A stretch of DNA of 64,000 nucleotides from Guyparkeria hydrothermalis (GTDB lineage Bacteria; Pseudomonadota; Gammaproteobacteria; Halothiobacillales; Halothiobacillaceae). Of the stretch, positions 1 to 9,509 are shown in pieces. The first letter of the stretch is position 1. The number at the start of each line of letters is the position of its first letter. The position numbers and the translations under genes were made by a program. Location of the stretch: assembly GCF_023555385.1 (NCBI RefSeq), contig NZ_JAJSED010000001.1, forward strand, positions 1,771,501 to 1,835,500, read 5' to 3'. The notes below the pieces were generated by a model. That model was not told where the DNA came from. It ran no database searches and saw only the letters and a program-made list of their open reading frames with translations.

Positions 1-1592
1 GGCATGGTCTCGGGTGCCAGCTCATCGACCGCGGCGATCTTGCCGTAATCGAGCTCCGGGCGACGCAGCAGGTCGAGCGCGGTGACGTTGCGCGACACCG
101 AGCCCTCGAGCTTGTCGGCCGCCGGATGACTCGGGTGGACCCAGATGTCCTTGAGACGGCCGCGCTCGGCCTCGATTGCCTCCATCTTCTCGTTGAAGGC
201 GCGCCAGCGGCGCTCGTCGACCAGGCCGAGTTCGCGGCCGATCCCGGTCAGGCGCTGGTCGGCATTGTCCTCGCGCAGCATCAGGCGGTATTCCGCCCGG
301 CTGGTGAACATGCGATAGGGCTCGAGCGTGCCCTGGGTGGTCAGATCGTCGACCAGCACACCGAGGTAGGCCTGGTCGCGACGCAGGGTGAGCGGGTCGC
401 GATCGAGCACGCGCGCCGCGGCATTCGCACCGGCCATCAGCCCCTGCGCGGCGGCCTCCTCGTAACCGGTGGTGCCGTTGATCTGACCGGCGAAGAACAG
501 CCCCTTAATGCCGCGGGTCTCGAGCGTCGGCTTGAGGCCCCGCGGGTCGAAGAAGTCGTACTCGATCGCGTAGCCCGGCCGGGTGATGTGGGCGTTCTCG
601 AAGCCGCGGATCGAGCGCACCAGCTCGAGCTGCACGTCGAAGGGCAGGCTGGTCGAGATGCCGTTCGGGTAGACCTCGTGGGTGTCGAGTCCCTCGGGCT
701 CGACGAAGATCTGATGCGAGGTCTTGTCGGCGAAGCGGTGGATCTTGTCCTCGATCGACGGGCAGTAGCGTGGCCCGATGCCCTCGATTTCGCCGGTGAA
801 CATCGGCGAGCGATCCAGACCGCCGCGGATGATCTCGTGGGTGCGCTCGTTGGTATGCGTGATGAAGCACTCGACCTGGCGCGGGTGCTCCTCGGGCGAG
901 CCGAGGAAGGAGAACACCGGCGTGGGCGTATCGCCCGGCTGGGCCTGCATTTTGGTGAAGTCGAGGCTGCGGCCGTCCAGGCGCGGCGGCGTGCCGGTCT
1001 TCAGACGGGCCACGCCCAGGTCGAGCGAGCGCAGCGTGTCAGCGAGCTTCTTCGCCGGCGGGTCGCCGGCCCGACCGCCCTCGGAACGCTCCATTCCGAC
1101 ATGGATCTGGCCGGCGAGGAAGGTGCCCGCGGTCAGCACGACCGATTCGCCATAGAACTCGATGCCGCCGGCGGTGCGCACGCCGACGACCCGCTCGCCG
1201 TCGAGGATCAGGTCGTCGACTGCCTGCTGGAACAGCGTCAGGTGCGGCTGGTTCTCCAGCATGTGGCGCACGGCAGCCTTGTACAAAACACGATCGGCCT
1301 GGGCGCGGGTGGCGCGTACGGCCGGGCCCTTGCGGGCATTGAGGATGCGGAACTGGATGCCACCGCGGTCGGCAGCATGACCCATCGCACCGCCGAGCGC
1401 GTCGATCTCCTTGACCAGATGCCCCTTGCCGATCCCGCCGATCGCGGGGTTGCAGCTCATCTGGCCGAGGGTCTCGATATTGTGGGTGACCAGCAGGGTC
1501 TCCACACCCATGCGCGCGGACGCCAGCGCCGCCTCGGTGCCGGCATGGCCGCCACCGATGACGATCACGGGAAATCGATCTGGATAACGCAT
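1..1592 (-). CDS. mnmG: MnmG, tRNA U34 carboxymethylaminomethyl synthesis FAD enzyme (3' end outside window)
   Basis: MnmG is the FAD/NADH subunit that, with the GTPase MnmE, installs the (carboxymethyl)aminomethyl group at C5 of wobble uridine 34. The N-terminus reads [20 protein letters not shown], a Rossmann FAD site, followed by [13 protein letters not shown] and, further on, the [12 protein letters not shown] and [13 protein letters not shown] blocks typical of the family. About 530 of the usual ~630 codons are present; the C-terminal helical domain lies beyond the left edge. The ATG has a strong AGGAGGT ribosome site. The usual partner mnmE is about 30 kb away in this window rather than adjacent. 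Upstream is the long inverted-repeat element. Confidence 0.96.
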   Translation of the reverse strand, partial: MRYPDRFPVIVIGGGHAGTEAALASARMGVETLLVTHNIETLGQMSCNPAIGGIGKGHLVKEIDALGGAMGHAADRGGIQFRILNARKGPAVRATRAQADRVLYKAAVRHMLENQPHLTLFQQAVDDLILDGERVVGVRTAGGIEFYGESVVLTAGTFLAGQIHVGMERSEGGRAGDPPAKKLADTLRSLDLGVARLKTGTPPRLDGRSLDFTKMQAQPGDTPTPVFSFLGSPEEHPRQVECFITHTNERTHEIIRGGLDRSPMFTGEIEGIGPRYCPSIEDKIHRFADKTSHQIFVEPEGLDTHEVYPNGISTSLPFDVQLELVRSIRGFENAHITRPGYAIEYDFFDPRGLKPTLETRGIKGLFFAGQINGTTGYEEAAAQGLMAGANAAARVLDRDPLTLRRDQAYLGVLVDDLTTQGTLEPYRMFTSRAEYRLMLREDNADQRLTGIGRELGLVDERRWRAFNEKMEAIEAERGRLKDIWVHPSHPAADKLEGSVSRNVTALDLLRRPELDYGKIAAVDELAPETM

Positions 1593-1653
1593 GGGTACCT
1601 CCTGCCGCCAAAACGGCTGATAAACCCCGGCGCGAAATTTGAGCATGGGCGCC

Positions 1654-1836
1654 GGGGAAGGTGTGCGTGAATCGGATGCTGCTCTGCACGTCCTGGCCCG
1701 GGCAGATGCAAGACGTCCGTCCGCCGCGGAAGAATCATTCTCTTTCCAAGGACGGCAACGCAGCAGATGCCCGGGCCAGGACGTGCCCTACGGGACCTTC
1801 GGGCAGAGTAGTGTCCGATTCGTGCACACCTTCCCC
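1654..1836. repeat. Long imperfect inverted-repeat element between thiI and mnmG
   Basis: The left arm (1654-1704) and the right arm (1768-1836) are near-complete reverse complements. A 19-nt block, GCACGTCCTGGCCCGGGCA at 1686-1704, is matched perfectly at 1768-1786. The outer blocks GGGGAAGGTGTGC and its complement at 1824-1836 pair too. The right arm carries an extra ~18 nt that can itself fold as a small hairpin (GCCC...GGGC). The ~63-nt central part contains a shorter dyad (CCGTCC/GGACGG) and the palindrome AGAATCATTCT at 1731-1741. It could be a MITE-like mobile repeat or a structured RNA in the mnmG 5' leader. No transposase or target-site duplication is visible. Confidence 0.75.
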
Positions 1837-1882
1837 CTGGGGGGCGCGGCAGTATAACGGAAACCGCTGTCAAATCCAGCAG

Positions 1883-3379
1883 TTATCGCGCCTCGTCACT
1901 CGCAGCCGCGACCTCGGCGTCGCCGCGCTCGAAGGCACGCCGCAGTTTGCTCACGCCACCTCGGTAGGCATGCGCGTCGAAGCCGGCCCGCTGCATCCGC
2001 TCGGCGAGCACCGGCGCATTCGCCCCACGCAGGCAGTAAAGCAGGTACGGGCGATCCTTCGGCAGGGATTCGTAGCGACGTGCCAGCTCGTCCGGCGGGT
2101 GGTTCGTCGCACCGGGCAGGTGCCAGTCGCGGAAACGACGCGGCGGCTGACAGTCGATCACCTCGGCGTCGGCCACGATGGTATCGGTCAGGACATCCGG
2201 CTCAGTCAGGTCATCCTCGGTCAAGCCGGCCAGATCGATCTCGCGCGCCTCGGCCACGGCCCGCTCCAGCACGCTCTGGTCGAGCTGCTCCTCCTCGCGG
2301 TCGATCCGGCCACGACGACTCGATACCAGCGGCTTGCTCAGTGAGAGCGCACAGAATTCCGGCACCCCCTCGGACAGCTCATAGGTGCCGATCCGCCTGG
2401 CCAGCTTCATGATCTCGGTCTTGTCGAAACCGATCAGCGGCCGCAGCACCGGCAGGTCGGAAGCCGAATCGATGCTGTTGAGATTCGACAGGGTCTGCGA
2501 GGAGACCTGCGACAGCGCTTCGCCGGTCACCAGGGCCTGAGCGCCGATGCCGCGCGCCACGCCCTCGCCGGCACGGTACATCAGGCGCTTCAACACCACC
2601 TGCCAGACCTCGCCGGGCAGCCGGGCGCGCATGTCGGCGACCACGGGCAGGAAATCGACCACGAACAGGCGCGGTCGATCGCCGATCGCCCAGTCGGACG
2701 CGAGCCGGTGGGCGATGCGGGTGACCATGTTCTCGTGCGTCGCCCCGCCGAGATTGCAGAAGACATAATCGGTGCCCACGCCGCGCCGCATGGTGTACCA
2801 GGCCGCCACGGCCGAATCGAAGCCACCGGACATCAGCGTCACGGCCCGGTCCTGCACCCCCAGCGGCACGCCGCCAGGCCCGGGTCGACGCTGGGTGAAC
2901 ACCCAGGCGCCGTCCTCGACCAGGTCGATCGCCACCCGCACGTCGGGCTCGCCGAGGTTGACCGTGCCGAAGGGGTTGAGCGCCGCGCCCACCTGCTGCT
3001 CGACCTTGCGGGTCGACAGCCGGGCACCGCCGTGGCGCTTGCAGCGCACCGCGTAGGTCCGGCCGCGAATCACGTCGACGAGTCGATCACGGGCCGCCTC
3101 GCACAGTGCCTCCACGGTGGGCTCGACCACCATCTCGACCGGCGAGTAGGACGCCACGCCGAAGACGTGCTCGAGTCGCTCGGCCGCCGCCTCCACCGCC
3201 GGGGTACGCAGCAGCAGGCGCCCCTGATCGACACGGATCTCGTGCGGAATCTCGCCCAGCGCCGCACGCATGTTGTTCATCAGGATGTTGCGAAAGCGGC
3301 GGCGCGTCTGCCAGGACTTCAGCTGCATCTCCGGGGCGGGCCGGACGATGATCAGGTCGGGCTGATCGGTATGAATCAT
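1883..3379 (-). CDS. thiI: ThiI, tRNA 4-thiouridine synthase with C-terminal rhodanese domain
   Basis: ThiI transfers persulfide sulfur to uridine 8 of tRNA and, in many bacteria, also supplies sulfur for thiamine thiazole synthesis. The 498-residue protein has the N-terminal ferredoxin-like/THUMP region (about 1-170), the PP-loop ATP pyrophosphatase motif SGGFDS at 184-189, and a C-terminal rhodanese domain whose active cysteine is in LLYCLRGAN (about Cys449). The full-length form with the rhodanese tail is the E. coli type. The gene is transcribed toward mnmG, but the 290-bp gap holding the inverted repeat separates them. The start is ATG; nothing is truncated. Confidence 0.95.
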   Translation of the reverse strand: MIHTDQPDLIIVRPAPEMQLKSWQTRRRFRNILMNNMRAALGEIPHEIRVDQGRLLLRTPAVEAAAERLEHVFGVASYSPVEMVVEPTVEALCEAARDRLVDVIRGRTYAVRCKRHGGARLSTRKVEQQVGAALNPFGTVNLGEPDVRVAIDLVEDGAWVFTQRRPGPGGVPLGVQDRAVTLMSGGFDSAVAAWYTMRRGVGTDYVFCNLGGATHENMVTRIAHRLASDWAIGDRPRLFVVDFLPVVADMRARLPGEVWQVVLKRLMYRAGEGVARGIGAQALVTGEALSQVSSQTLSNLNSIDSASDLPVLRPLIGFDKTEIMKLARRIGTYELSEGVPEFCALSLSKPLVSSRRGRIDREEEQLDQSVLERAVAEAREIDLAGLTEDDLTEPDVLTDTIVADAEVIDCQPPRRFRDWHLPGATNHPPDELARRYESLPKDRPYLLYCLRGANAPVLAERMQRAGFDAHAYRGGVSKLRRAFERGDAEVAAASDEAR

Positions 3380-3410
3380 TAGGGACTGCGGAATCAGGTA
3401 AATGAACGGC

Positions 3411-3439
3411 CTCGTCGGCCCCGAAATGGGCCCGACGAG
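3411..3439. other. Stem-loop between speE and thiI
   Basis: CTCGTCGG at 3411-3418 pairs perfectly with CCGACGAG at 3432-3439 around a short loop with three further possible pairs. It lies between two minus-strand genes (speE upstream, thiI downstream). No T-run follows on either strand, so it is better read as an intercistronic hairpin than as an intrinsic terminator. Confidence 0.4.
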
Positions 3440-3475
3440 CGGGATTTCAACGCGGCGCGGACAGGGCGGGCGACG

Positions 3476-4327
3476 TCAGACGTCGCCCAGCGCCTCCTGC
3501 ATGAACGGCGGCGTGGCCAGCAGGCCGCGGTGCAGGGCGGTGCTGTAGTAGCGGGTGGCGATGTCGTCCGCCAGCGGGCGAATCTCGTCGAGCGACCCCG
3601 CCTTGCGAGCCAGCGTGCCGGTGATCGAGCCGCCCGGGTAGACCGGCTGCGGGAACAGCAACGAGCGACGCTCGGCAAAACCGGCCGCGGCCATGGCGCG
3701 GTGGTAATCGATCATCAACGGCATGTGGTAGAACGGCGACTCGCTCTGCCCGACCATGATGCCGTCCTCGCGCAGCACGCGATGACAGTCGGCGAGAAAA
3801 TCCGGGCCGAACAGGCCGGTGCCGGGGCCGATCGGGTCGGTGGAGTCGACGATGATCACGTCGACGCTCGCCGCCGGCGCATTGCGCATCCAGGCCACCC
3901 CGTCGTCGAACCGGAGCGAGACGCGCGGGTCGTCGTTGCGGGCGGTCAGCTCGGGGAAGAAGCGCTCGGCGGCACGGGTGACCGCCTCGTCGATGTCGAT
4001 CTGGACCACCGACTCGACCTCCTTGTGACTGAGCACCTCGGTCAGGGTGCCGCAGTCGCCACCGCCGATGATGACCACGTTGCGCGGCGCGACATGGGAC
4101 TGCAGCGCCGGGTGGGCCATCATCTCGTGGTAGAGGTAGTTCTCCAGCGAAGACAGCATGATCACGCCGTCGAGCAGCATCAGGTTGCCCCAGCGCTCGG
4201 TGCGCCAGACCTCGAGATGCTGGTAGGGCGTCTGCTCGTCGAGCAGCTTCTCGCTCACGCGGATGCCGAAGCGCGCGCCCATCTCCTCGACCGTCTCGTA
4301 GACCCACTCGCCGTGCTTGCCGGACAT
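3476..4327 (-). CDS. speE: SpeE, spermidine synthase
   Basis: Spermidine synthase transfers the aminopropyl group of decarboxylated S-adenosylmethionine to putrescine in the cytoplasm. The 283-residue protein shows the family order: N-terminal beta domain with NLMLLDGVIM, the YHEMMAHPAL motif, the nucleotide-binding GGGDCGTLTE block and the catalytic DSTDPIGPG loop. Length matches the family (about 280-300). The ATG is preceded by GGAGG. No speD (AdoMet decarboxylase) is visible next to it, so the aminopropyl donor must be made by a gene elsewhere. A divergent gene for a membrane-anchored cold-shock protein lies upstream. Confidence 0.94.
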   Translation of the reverse strand: MSGKHGEWVYETVEEMGARFGIRVSEKLLDEQTPYQHLEVWRTERWGNLMLLDGVIMLSSLENYLYHEMMAHPALQSHVAPRNVVIIGGGDCGTLTEVLSHKEVESVVQIDIDEAVTRAAERFFPELTARNDDPRVSLRFDDGVAWMRNAPAASVDVIIVDSTDPIGPGTGLFGPDFLADCHRVLREDGIMVGQSESPFYHMPLMIDYHRAMAAAGFAERRSLLFPQPVYPGGSITGTLARKAGSLDEIRPLADDIATRYYSTALHRGLLATPPFMQEALGDV

Positions 4328-4588
4328 GACCTCCCTCCCGTTTCTCGGCCCGCCCCGGGATGCGGGGCATCAGGCCGCTGGCAAATGTGACAGAATACCA
4401 GCCGCCAGCCTTTCTCGTGACCTGTCGAGCCCGGCGCGAACATGACCGCCGTCGCCGGCCCGCGGAAGGCCGGTTATGGCCTGTGGGCCGCGTGGCATCC
4501 CGAGCTGTCTATCTCGCCGGGATGCCCAACCCGGGGGCCGGAGCACCCCCGCCCAACCGCTACAAGAAATCACAAACCAAAACGGAAT

Positions 4589-5038
4589 ATGACCAACCTT
4601 ATGAAAAACTGGCAGGACTCCCGACTCACCGCCTTTCTCGTCACCCTCGGCCTCGCCATCATCGGCGCCCTCGCCATCGGCCAGATCTACGACTACCTCG
4701 ACCAACACCTGCTGCAGTTTCTTGCCTCGGCCGCCGCCATTCTCGTCATCGCCCTGCTCGCCGTCCGCCTGACCCAGCGTCCCGCCAAGCCGGGCCTTCG
4801 TCCCAAGGAAGTCGCGGTCGAGCACGATCCGGTGCGCGAGACCGGCACCGTCAAGTGGTTCAACGTCGACAAGGGCTTCGGCTTCATCATCCGCGAGAAC
4901 GGCGAGGACCTGTTCGTCCACTTTCGCGCCATCAGCGATGGCGGCGCCTCGCGCCTGACCGAAGGCCAGAAGGTCGAATACCAGATCGGCCAGGGCCGCA
5001 AGGGCCCGCAGGCCGAGGAAGTCGTCATCCTCGACTGA
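4589..5038 (+). CDS. Membrane-anchored cold-shock-domain protein
   Basis: The 149-residue product has two predicted membrane helices in about residues 10-60 ([19 protein letters not shown], then [18 protein letters not shown]), a basic linker, and a C-terminal CspA-type cold-shock domain with [15 protein letters not shown] (RNP1) and DLFVHF (RNP2). The CSD binds single-stranded RNA or DNA; here it would be tethered to the inner membrane facing the cytoplasm. I chose ATG 4589 because the frame upstream is proline-rich and not protein-like; ATG 4601 is an alternative. The 3' end overlaps the convergent oxyR gene by 14 bp. Function beyond nucleic-acid binding is unknown. Confidence 0.8.
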   Translation: MTNLMKNWQDSRLTAFLVTLGLAIIGALAIGQIYDYLDQHLLQFLASAAAILVIALLAVRLTQRPAKPGLRPKEVAVEHDPVRETGTVKWFNVDKGFGFIIRENGEDLFVHFRAISDGGASRLTEGQKVEYQIGQGRKGPQAEEVVILD

Positions 5039-5984
5039 GGCCCTCGCCTGCCGGCAAGGGCTGGCAGCAGTCGGGTAGCGTCTCGCGAATCGACTGAGCC
5101 AACACCGCCACCGCCTGCGGCCGCGAGAATCGCTTGCGGCTCGCCAGGGCGATGTCACGGGTCGGGATGTCGCGATCGAACGGCAGGTAGCGCACCAGCG
5201 TCCGCGTGCCCGCCGCCTCGCCGTTCTCGGTCGAGGCGCAGGGCAGCACCGTAATCCCCGCGCCGCTGGCGACCATCATGCGCATCGTCTCCAGCGATCC
5301 GCCTTCGAGCGTGCGTTGCAATCGACCGAAGGTCCGACCGTCATAGCAGCGCGGGCACACCCCCAGCACCTGGTCGCGAAAGCAGTGGCCACGGCCGAGC
5401 AGCAACAGGTCGTGCTCGGCCAGCTGGTCGGGGGCCACTGCCTCCTGTTCGGCCAGGGGGTGGTCGACCGGCACAGCGACCGTGAACGGCTCCCGGTAGA
5501 CCGGCTCGACCATCACGCCAGGCGCCTCGAACGGCAGGGAAAGCACCACCACGTCCAGCTCCCCCCGCTCAAGTTGCTCGGCGAGATCCGCGGTCATCCC
5601 CTCGGTGATCTCGATCGGCATACGCGGCGCCAGTTCGTGCAGCCGGCCGATCAGGCGCGGCAACAGATAGGGACCGACCGTGTGGATCAGCCCGACGCGC
5701 AAGGGCGCCGCCAGCGGGTCGCGGCGGGTATGGGCCAGATCTTCGAGACGCTCGACCTCGCCGAGCACCCGCTCGGCCTGCTCGATGATCGCCCGGCCCT
5801 CGGGCGTGACCTGCACCTCGGAGCGGCTGGCCCGCTCGAAGATCTGCACGCCCAGCGATTCCTCCAGGCGCTTGACCCCGACGCTCAGCGTCGGCTGGCT
5901 GACGAAGCAGCGGGCCGCGGCGCGGCCGAAGTGCAGCTCGCGAGCGACGGCGACCACGTAACGGAGTTCGGTCAGTGAAGCCAT
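5025..5984 (-). CDS. oxyR: OxyR, hydrogen-peroxide-sensing LysR-type regulator
   Basis: This 319-residue LysR-family regulator has an N-terminal winged helix-turn-helix (about 1-60, including [16 protein letters not shown]) and a periplasmic-binding-like effector domain. It keeps the two redox cysteines of OxyR in the E. coli spacing: Cys201 in GRGHCFRD and Cys210 in LGVC, equivalent to Cys199/Cys208. A further cysteine lies three residues on (PRC). That pair identifies it as OxyR rather than CysB or a generic LysR protein. It is divergent from trxA across a 181-bp gap, so thioredoxin may be part of its regulon, as known in enterics. It overlaps the cold-shock gene tail to tail. Confidence 0.92.
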   Translation of the reverse strand: MASLTELRYVVAVARELHFGRAAARCFVSQPTLSVGVKRLEESLGVQIFERASRSEVQVTPEGRAIIEQAERVLGEVERLEDLAHTRRDPLAAPLRVGLIHTVGPYLLPRLIGRLHELAPRMPIEITEGMTADLAEQLERGELDVVVLSLPFEAPGVMVEPVYREPFTVAVPVDHPLAEQEAVAPDQLAEHDLLLLGRGHCFRDQVLGVCPRCYDGRTFGRLQRTLEGGSLETMRMMVASGAGITVLPCASTENGEAAGTRTLVRYLPFDRDIPTRDIALASRKRFSRPQAVAVLAQSIRETLPDCCQPLPAGEGLSRG

Positions 5985-6092
5985 GCGGGACAGTTCTTTT
6001 TGCGTCAGGGGGTGGGCCGGGCCATACTTCTGGCATTCTGTCGTCGCGGCCCGGCCGATGGCCGGCAGAATAGCACCGCGGGGCGTACCTGC

Positions 6093-6121
6093 TTGAAATG
6101 CGGCGTCCAGGGATGAACAAT
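6093..6121 (+). promoter_or_regulatory. Predicted sigma-70 promoter of trxA
   Basis: TTGAAA (6093-6098), a 17-bp spacer and AACAAT (6116-6121) sit about 45 bp before the trxA start, giving a leader of roughly 38 nt. It matches five of six -35 and four of six -10 positions. It lies in the oxyR-trxA divergent region, so OxyR control is possible but no operator was identified. Confidence 0.45.
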
Positions 6122-6165
6122 TGCCCGACAGGCATTAACAGTCACTGATATTTAGGAGTCATGCC

Positions 6166-6492
6166 GTGAGCGACAACATCGTCTACGTATCCGACGCGGA
6201 TTTCGAAGCCCAGGTAATCAACAGCGACCAGCCGGTGCTGGTGGACTTCTGGGCCGAGTGGTGCGGCCCCTGCAAGATGATCTCGCCGATCCTCGACGAG
6301 GTGGCCGACGACTACGCCGGCAAGCTCAAGATTGCCAAGGTCAACATCGACGAGAACCCGGAAACCCCGCGCCAGAACGGCATTCGCGGCATCCCGACCT
6401 TGATGCTGTTCAAGAACGGCAAGGTCGAGGGCACCAAGGTTGGCGCCGTCTCCAAGTCGCAGCTGACCGACTTCATCGACTCGGCACTCTGA
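6166..6492 (+). CDS. trxA: TrxA, thioredoxin 1
   Basis: This 108-residue cytoplasmic thioredoxin reduces disulfides using electrons from thioredoxin reductase (a trxB gene is present at 56.4 kb). It carries the canonical active site WCGPC (Trp32, Cys33, Cys36), the cis-proline loop RGIPTLMLF and the expected length. Start choice: AGGAG at 6154-6158 is spaced for the GTG at 6166; an ATG at 6161 is out of frame. It is followed by rho in the same direction, the classic trxA-rho order of gammaproteobacteria. Confidence 0.97.
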   Translation: MSDNIVYVSDADFEAQVINSDQPVLVDFWAEWCGPCKMISPILDEVADDYAGKLKIAKVNIDENPETPRQNGIRGIPTLMLFKNGKVEGTKVGAVSKSQLTDFIDSAL

Positions 6493-6558
6493 CGACCGAC
6501 ACGGCAGCCGGCGAGCGGGCGGGGCTGAATGGCCTCACCCGCATGCCGAAAAAAGGCC

Positions 6559-6587
6559 TTGACATGTTTGGCAAGCAGCCGGTTCTG
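6559..6587 (+). promoter_or_regulatory. Possible rho promoter (consensus -35, weak -10)
   Basis: A perfect TTGACA lies at 6559-6564 in the 249-bp trxA-rho gap, with only a poor -10 (GTTCTG) at the 17-bp spacing. The long leader before rho (about 150 nt) recalls the autoregulated rho leader of E. coli, but no leader peptide can be supported. Confidence 0.3.
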
Positions 6588-6741
6588 TGCCAAACTCCCC
6601 GCCAGCTAACGACGACACGCCCCTTCTGTCGTCTGGTCGCACCTCGGCGACCTTCCGATCTCAGCATTTGATTTCACTCTTCGACATCCCGTTGATTATC
6701 CATCTGTGGCCCGCCGCGGTCCCCACGACGAATCCATCCGA

Positions 6742-8001
<1,260 letters not shown>

Positions 8002-8023
8002 CAGGCCGCCACCCCGGAACAAG

Positions 8024-8055
8024 AAACCCCGGCCTTTCGGCCGGGGTTTTCTTTT
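8024..8055 (+). terminator. Intrinsic terminator after rho (bidirectional)
   Basis: AAACCCCGGCC at 8024-8034 pairs with GGCCGGGGTTT at 8039-8049 around a TTTC loop, followed by TTTTCTTTT. The complement also ends in a T-rich run, so it can serve the convergent peroxiredoxin gene. Confidence 0.85.
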
Positions 8056-8067
8056 GTCCGGGCGGTT

Positions 8068-8613
8068 TCAGGTTCCGCCGCCACTCTGCAATACCTTGAG
8101 GTCGTCCAACACGTCCTTCACGTGTTCGTCGGGGTTCACCTTGCGGTAGATCCGCGCGATGTGGCCGTCGGGGTCGATGATGAAGGTCTGGCGCTTGGCA
8201 AACTTCACCACCAGGAAATCGCTCAACGCCCCGTAGCGCTCGACCACGGCGCCCTCGGGATCGGCGAGCAACGGGAAGGGCAGTTCGTACTTGGCGGCGA
8301 ACTCGGCATGGCTGGCGACGTCGTCCATGCTCACGCCCAGCACGGCAGCATCCTGCGCGATCAGCCGGTTGATATTGTCGCGGAAGCTGCAGGCTTCGGT
8401 GGTGCAGCCGGGCGTGTCGTCCTTGGGATAGAAGTAGAGCACCACCCACTGGCCGCGGTAGTCGGACAACGCATGCGCCTTGCCGTTTTGATCGGGCAAG
8501 GTGAACCCCGGTGCCGGGTCACCGACGGCCAGCGCCGCATCGGCCGCGTGAACAAACGGGGCGGCCAGTACCGCAATCAGTCCGGCCAGCAGGGGCAAGA
8601 GGCGTCGACTCAT
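8068..8613 (-). CDS. bcp: Exported Bcp/PrxQ-type peroxiredoxin
   Basis: This is a thiol peroxidase of the atypical two-cysteine BCP/PrxQ group, which reduces peroxides. The 181-residue protein has a signal peptide (MSRRLLPLLAGLIAVLAAPF, cleavage near VHA-AD) and then a complete peroxiredoxin fold with FYPKDDTPGCTTEACSF: peroxidatic Cys70 and resolving Cys75, the five-residue spacing typical of BCP. E. coli Bcp is cytoplasmic and about 156 residues, so the extra N-terminus indicates a periplasmic version that would need a periplasmic reductant. Convergent with rho. Confidence 0.88.
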   Translation of the reverse strand: MSRRLLPLLAGLIAVLAAPFVHAADAALAVGDPAPGFTLPDQNGKAHALSDYRGQWVVLYFYPKDDTPGCTTEACSFRDNINRLIAQDAAVLGVSMDDVASHAEFAAKYELPFPLLADPEGAVVERYGALSDFLVVKFAKRQTFIIDPDGHIARIYRKVNPDEHVKDVLDDLKVLQSGGGT

Positions 8614-8765
8614 CAGAGCACTCTCCGGTCGATGGTGTCAGGGACAATCGAGTTAAGCAGGTTTTCCCGACATCGTGGCTGCGGCATTCCCCCACATCAT
8701 TCAGGGTCATTTCAGGAAGCACCGCCATCCTCGGGAACGTTCATAACCCGCGGAGGGCATTCGAA

Positions 8766-9362
8766 ATGACCACCGACAATCCGATCACCGTCTGGGACCG
8801 CTTCGTGCGGCTGTTTCACTGGCTGCTGGTGGCCGCCTTCTTCACCGCCTACCTGGTCGAGGATGACTGGCTCGGCGTGCACGTCTGGGCCGGCTATCTG
8901 GTCTTCAGCCTGGTGGTGCTGCGCCTCGCCTGGGGCTTCGTCGGCAGCCGCCATGCACGCTTCACGGACTTTGTCCGCCGACCCGTTGAGGTGCTCGGCT
9001 ACCTCACATCGGCGCTGGCCGGACGCGCGCGTCGCTACCTCGGCCACAACCCGACCGGTGGTGCGATGGTAATCGCGCTGATCGGCTCGCTACTGAGCAC
9101 CGCCGTGCTCGGCATGCTCCTGCTCGGCTCGGAGCCGGGCAATGCCCTCTACGGTTTCGTCGGTGGACTGGGACTGGACGGGGAGGCCGGTGAGGAAGCG
9201 CTCGAGGAAACCCACGAGTTCTTCGCCAACTTCACCCTCGCCCTGGTCGGCCTGCACGTCGCCGGCGTGCTCTTCAGCAGCCTCGCCCACCGCGAGAACC
9301 TGGTGCGCGCCATGATCACCGGCCGCAAGCGTCCAAACCGCCCCGAGGAGGAGCAGGCATGA
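8766..9362 (+). CDS. Cytochrome b561-family di-haem membrane protein
   Basis: This 198-residue integral membrane protein has about four helices and belongs to the bacterial cytochrome b561 / hydrogenase b-type group. Candidate haem ligands are His18 (RLFHWLL), His39 (LGVHVWAGY), His151 (EETHEFF) and His165 (VGLHVAG). The GHNPTGGAM loop is characteristic. Such proteins pass electrons between quinones and periplasmic cytochromes. I chose ATG 8766, which has GGAGG upstream; the frame is open further 5' but is not protein-like. Its stop overlaps the start of a 44-codon gene, so the two are probably co-translated. Confidence 0.85.
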   Translation: MTTDNPITVWDRFVRLFHWLLVAAFFTAYLVEDDWLGVHVWAGYLVFSLVVLRLAWGFVGSRHARFTDFVRRPVEVLGYLTSALAGRARRYLGHNPTGGAMVIALIGSLLSTAVLGMLLLGSEPGNALYGFVGGLGLDGEAGEEALEETHEFFANFTLALVGLHVAGVLFSSLAHRENLVRAMITGRKRPNRPEEEQA

Positions 9363-9493
9363 AGACACCGATCCGAGCCATGATCCCAATGCTGTTGCTG
9401 GCGCTCGCGCTGAGCGCCTTCGGCTGGTGGCAACTGGGCGATGTGCCGCTGACCGAGGAAGGCGGGCACGAGCACGTCGAGTACGACGACTAG
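9359..9493 (+). CDS. 44-residue single-pass membrane peptide coupled to cytochrome b561
   Basis: The ATG overlaps the cytochrome b561 stop (ATGA), with GAGGAGGAG just upstream as ribosome site. The peptide starts MKTPIRAMIPMLLLALALSA, a membrane or signal-anchor helix, then WWQLGDVPLTEE and an acidic, histidine-containing tail GGHEHVEYDD. The tail could bind a metal or a periplasmic partner. I do not recognise a family. The tight coupling suggests a small accessory subunit or assembly factor of the cytochrome. Confidence 0.6.
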   Translation: MKTPIRAMIPMLLLALALSAFGWWQLGDVPLTEEGGHEHVEYDD

Positions 9494-9509
9494 ACGCGCC
9501 CGGCAGCCG

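Noticed and set aside
126-1670. 514-codon plus-strand open frame at the left end
   Set aside because: It runs opposite mnmG, whose FAD and family motifs are clear on the minus strand.
1731-1741. AGAATCATTCT as a Fur box
   Set aside because: It is palindromic but lacks the hexamer pattern of a Fur site and lies inside a larger repeat; kept only as part of the inverted-repeat description.
6529-6609. 26-residue open frame in the rho leader (rhoL-like)
   Set aside because: No ribosome site, no similarity I can recall to a rho leader peptide, and cysteine/serine-rich composition. The leader may still be regulatory.
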